Positions 63,405-64,000 of a DNA stretch of 64,000 nucleotides are shown here, in pieces. Positions within the stretch are counted from its first letter, which is position 1, and each line of letters starts with the position of its first letter. The DNA lies in contig CM032233.1 of assembly GCA_019009955.1 (NCBI GenBank), positions 110,694,001 through 110,758,000 of the forward strand, written 5' to 3'. The notes beneath the pieces are model-generated. The model worked only from the letters and a program-made list of their open reading frames with translations, was not told where the DNA came from and did not search any database. The stretch is from Riptortus pedestris (taxonomy: Eukaryota; Arthropoda; Insecta; Hemiptera; Alydidae). Position numbers and translations under genes: made by a program.

Positions 63405-63690
63405 CTTGATATACAATATTTCATTATTATTTATAATTTGATCTCATTCATGTTGCCAGACAATCTCGTAATACTTGCCAATATTTGGATACCTGAGATC
63501 ATATTCTGACTCCATACAATGTGTGACTGACTATAATTTCCCCTTTCCCCTTATCATCAATGAAGACTTTTCTTTCTTTACTCGAAAATATTTATTTTAT
63601 CTATACCACACTCGATATTTAACCGTTTCAGTCAACAATAAAGATTGTATTTGCTATTGGCTGAAATCGGACCTGAAATAGTGAGGGTTA
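63405..63690. repeat. Uninterrupted paralogue of the Penelope insertion site
   Basis: 63410-63478 aligns with 55530-55600 (TTTCATTATTA, CATCCATGTTGG-like, GTTAATACTT-like) and 63479-63560 aligns with 57185-57290 (CAATATTTGG, TTCTGACTCC, ACAATGTGTG, TTTCCCCTT). It therefore spans the junction that the Penelope-like element occupies at 55.6-57.2 kb. Confidence 0.75.
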
Positions 63691-63699
63691 AAGGGGCGG

Positions 63700-63940
63700 A
63701 TTCGAAAATTCCAAATATCTTCGTTATTATTAGTCGTATCGTAAACTGTTATAGAACCAATCTTGTTAAACTATTGATTCTCTACAATTGTTGTTCTATG
63801 CATTTCTTTGTCTAAGTGTTAACTGAGTTATTTGTACTTTCTTGATTTCTACTCATCAGTTTGGTGTGTTATATCACCTCGTGGGAAATCTGCTTTTTTT
63901 GAGCAGCTCCTGCATGAAGACTTTTTTTTTAGATGGTATC
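63700..63940 (-). repeat. Inverted copy of the 7-8 kb dispersed repeat complex
   Basis: AAATATCTTCGTTATTATTA with ATAGAACCAATCTTGTT is the reverse complement of sequence at 7745-7800; CGTGGGAAATCTGC...GAGCAGCTCCTGCATGAAGA near 63880-63922 is the diverged reverse complement of 8165-8215. No coding. Confidence 0.6.
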
Positions 63941-64000
63941 TAACTCATAAAAATAAATAAATAACAAAATAAATAAAAAAAATGTAATACTTTTGATAAT

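Overview
This is an AT-rich, intron-rich, transposon-littered animal genomic window, almost certainly from an insect. It is dominated by one gene, the clathrin heavy chain (Chc), on the minus strand. The coding region runs from the ATG at 44142 down to a stop at 5005, about 39 kb in 33 coding exons. I rebuilt every exon from conserved clathrin sequence plus GT/AG boundaries. The exons add up to 5,022 nt (1,673 residues plus stop) with all phases compatible, and the protein reads throughout like insect clathrin heavy chain. The insect assignment rests on that protein and on the cecropia-, irritans- and mellifera-like mariners, piggyBac relatives, Penelope-like, RTE and Jockey fragments and tRNA-derived SINEs. 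A hemipteroid insect is my guess, with low confidence.

Layout. 1-5004: Chc 3' flank/UTR, AT-rich, with a perfect 40-bp inverted repeat at the left edge and a dispersed palindromic repeat. 5005-44142: Chc. Introns 19-28 (10.2-13.0 kb, encoding the knee and proximal leg) are all under 210 bp and element-free. Introns 1, 8, 9, 12, 14, 18 and 30 are large and carry insertions: a nearly intact mariner (14.1-15.4 kb), an irritans-type mariner split by a piggyBac-like element (17.8-19.9 kb), an internally deleted piggyBac-like element (21.1-22.0 kb), a 393-bp piggyBac-type MITE (32.4-32.8 kb), a small Tc1/mariner MITE (40.2-40.4 kb), SINE copies, and a BESS-like exon that is splice-competent with Chc (29.7-30.0 kb). 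44143-64000: no host gene recognised. It holds a 0.7-kb tandem duplication, a Tc1-like element with very long inverted repeats, a 47-bp x 10 tandem array, RTE, Jockey and Penelope-like fragments, a deleted cecropia-type mariner whose empty site is preserved nearby, and a modular array of about 297-bp units.

Main points of biological interest. (1) Chc exon 2 has two strong, in-frame 5' splice sites 27 nt apart. Use of the distal one inserts nine residues (GKAGTDGTS) after Lys83, beside the clathrin-box groove of the terminal domain, which could give an isoform with altered adaptor binding. (2) The last Chc exon appears to carry a one-base frameshift that replaces a GIPYQGYGM-type tail; the Hsc70-binding QLMLT motif is upstream and intact. 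(3) Intron 9 holds a BESS-like terminal exon with an acceptor in phase with Chc exon 9. (4) Several insertions can be dated relative to each other from nested copies, target-site duplications and paralogous empty sites inside this window. No CRISPR array, rRNA, free-standing tRNA gene, operon or bacterial-type system is present.
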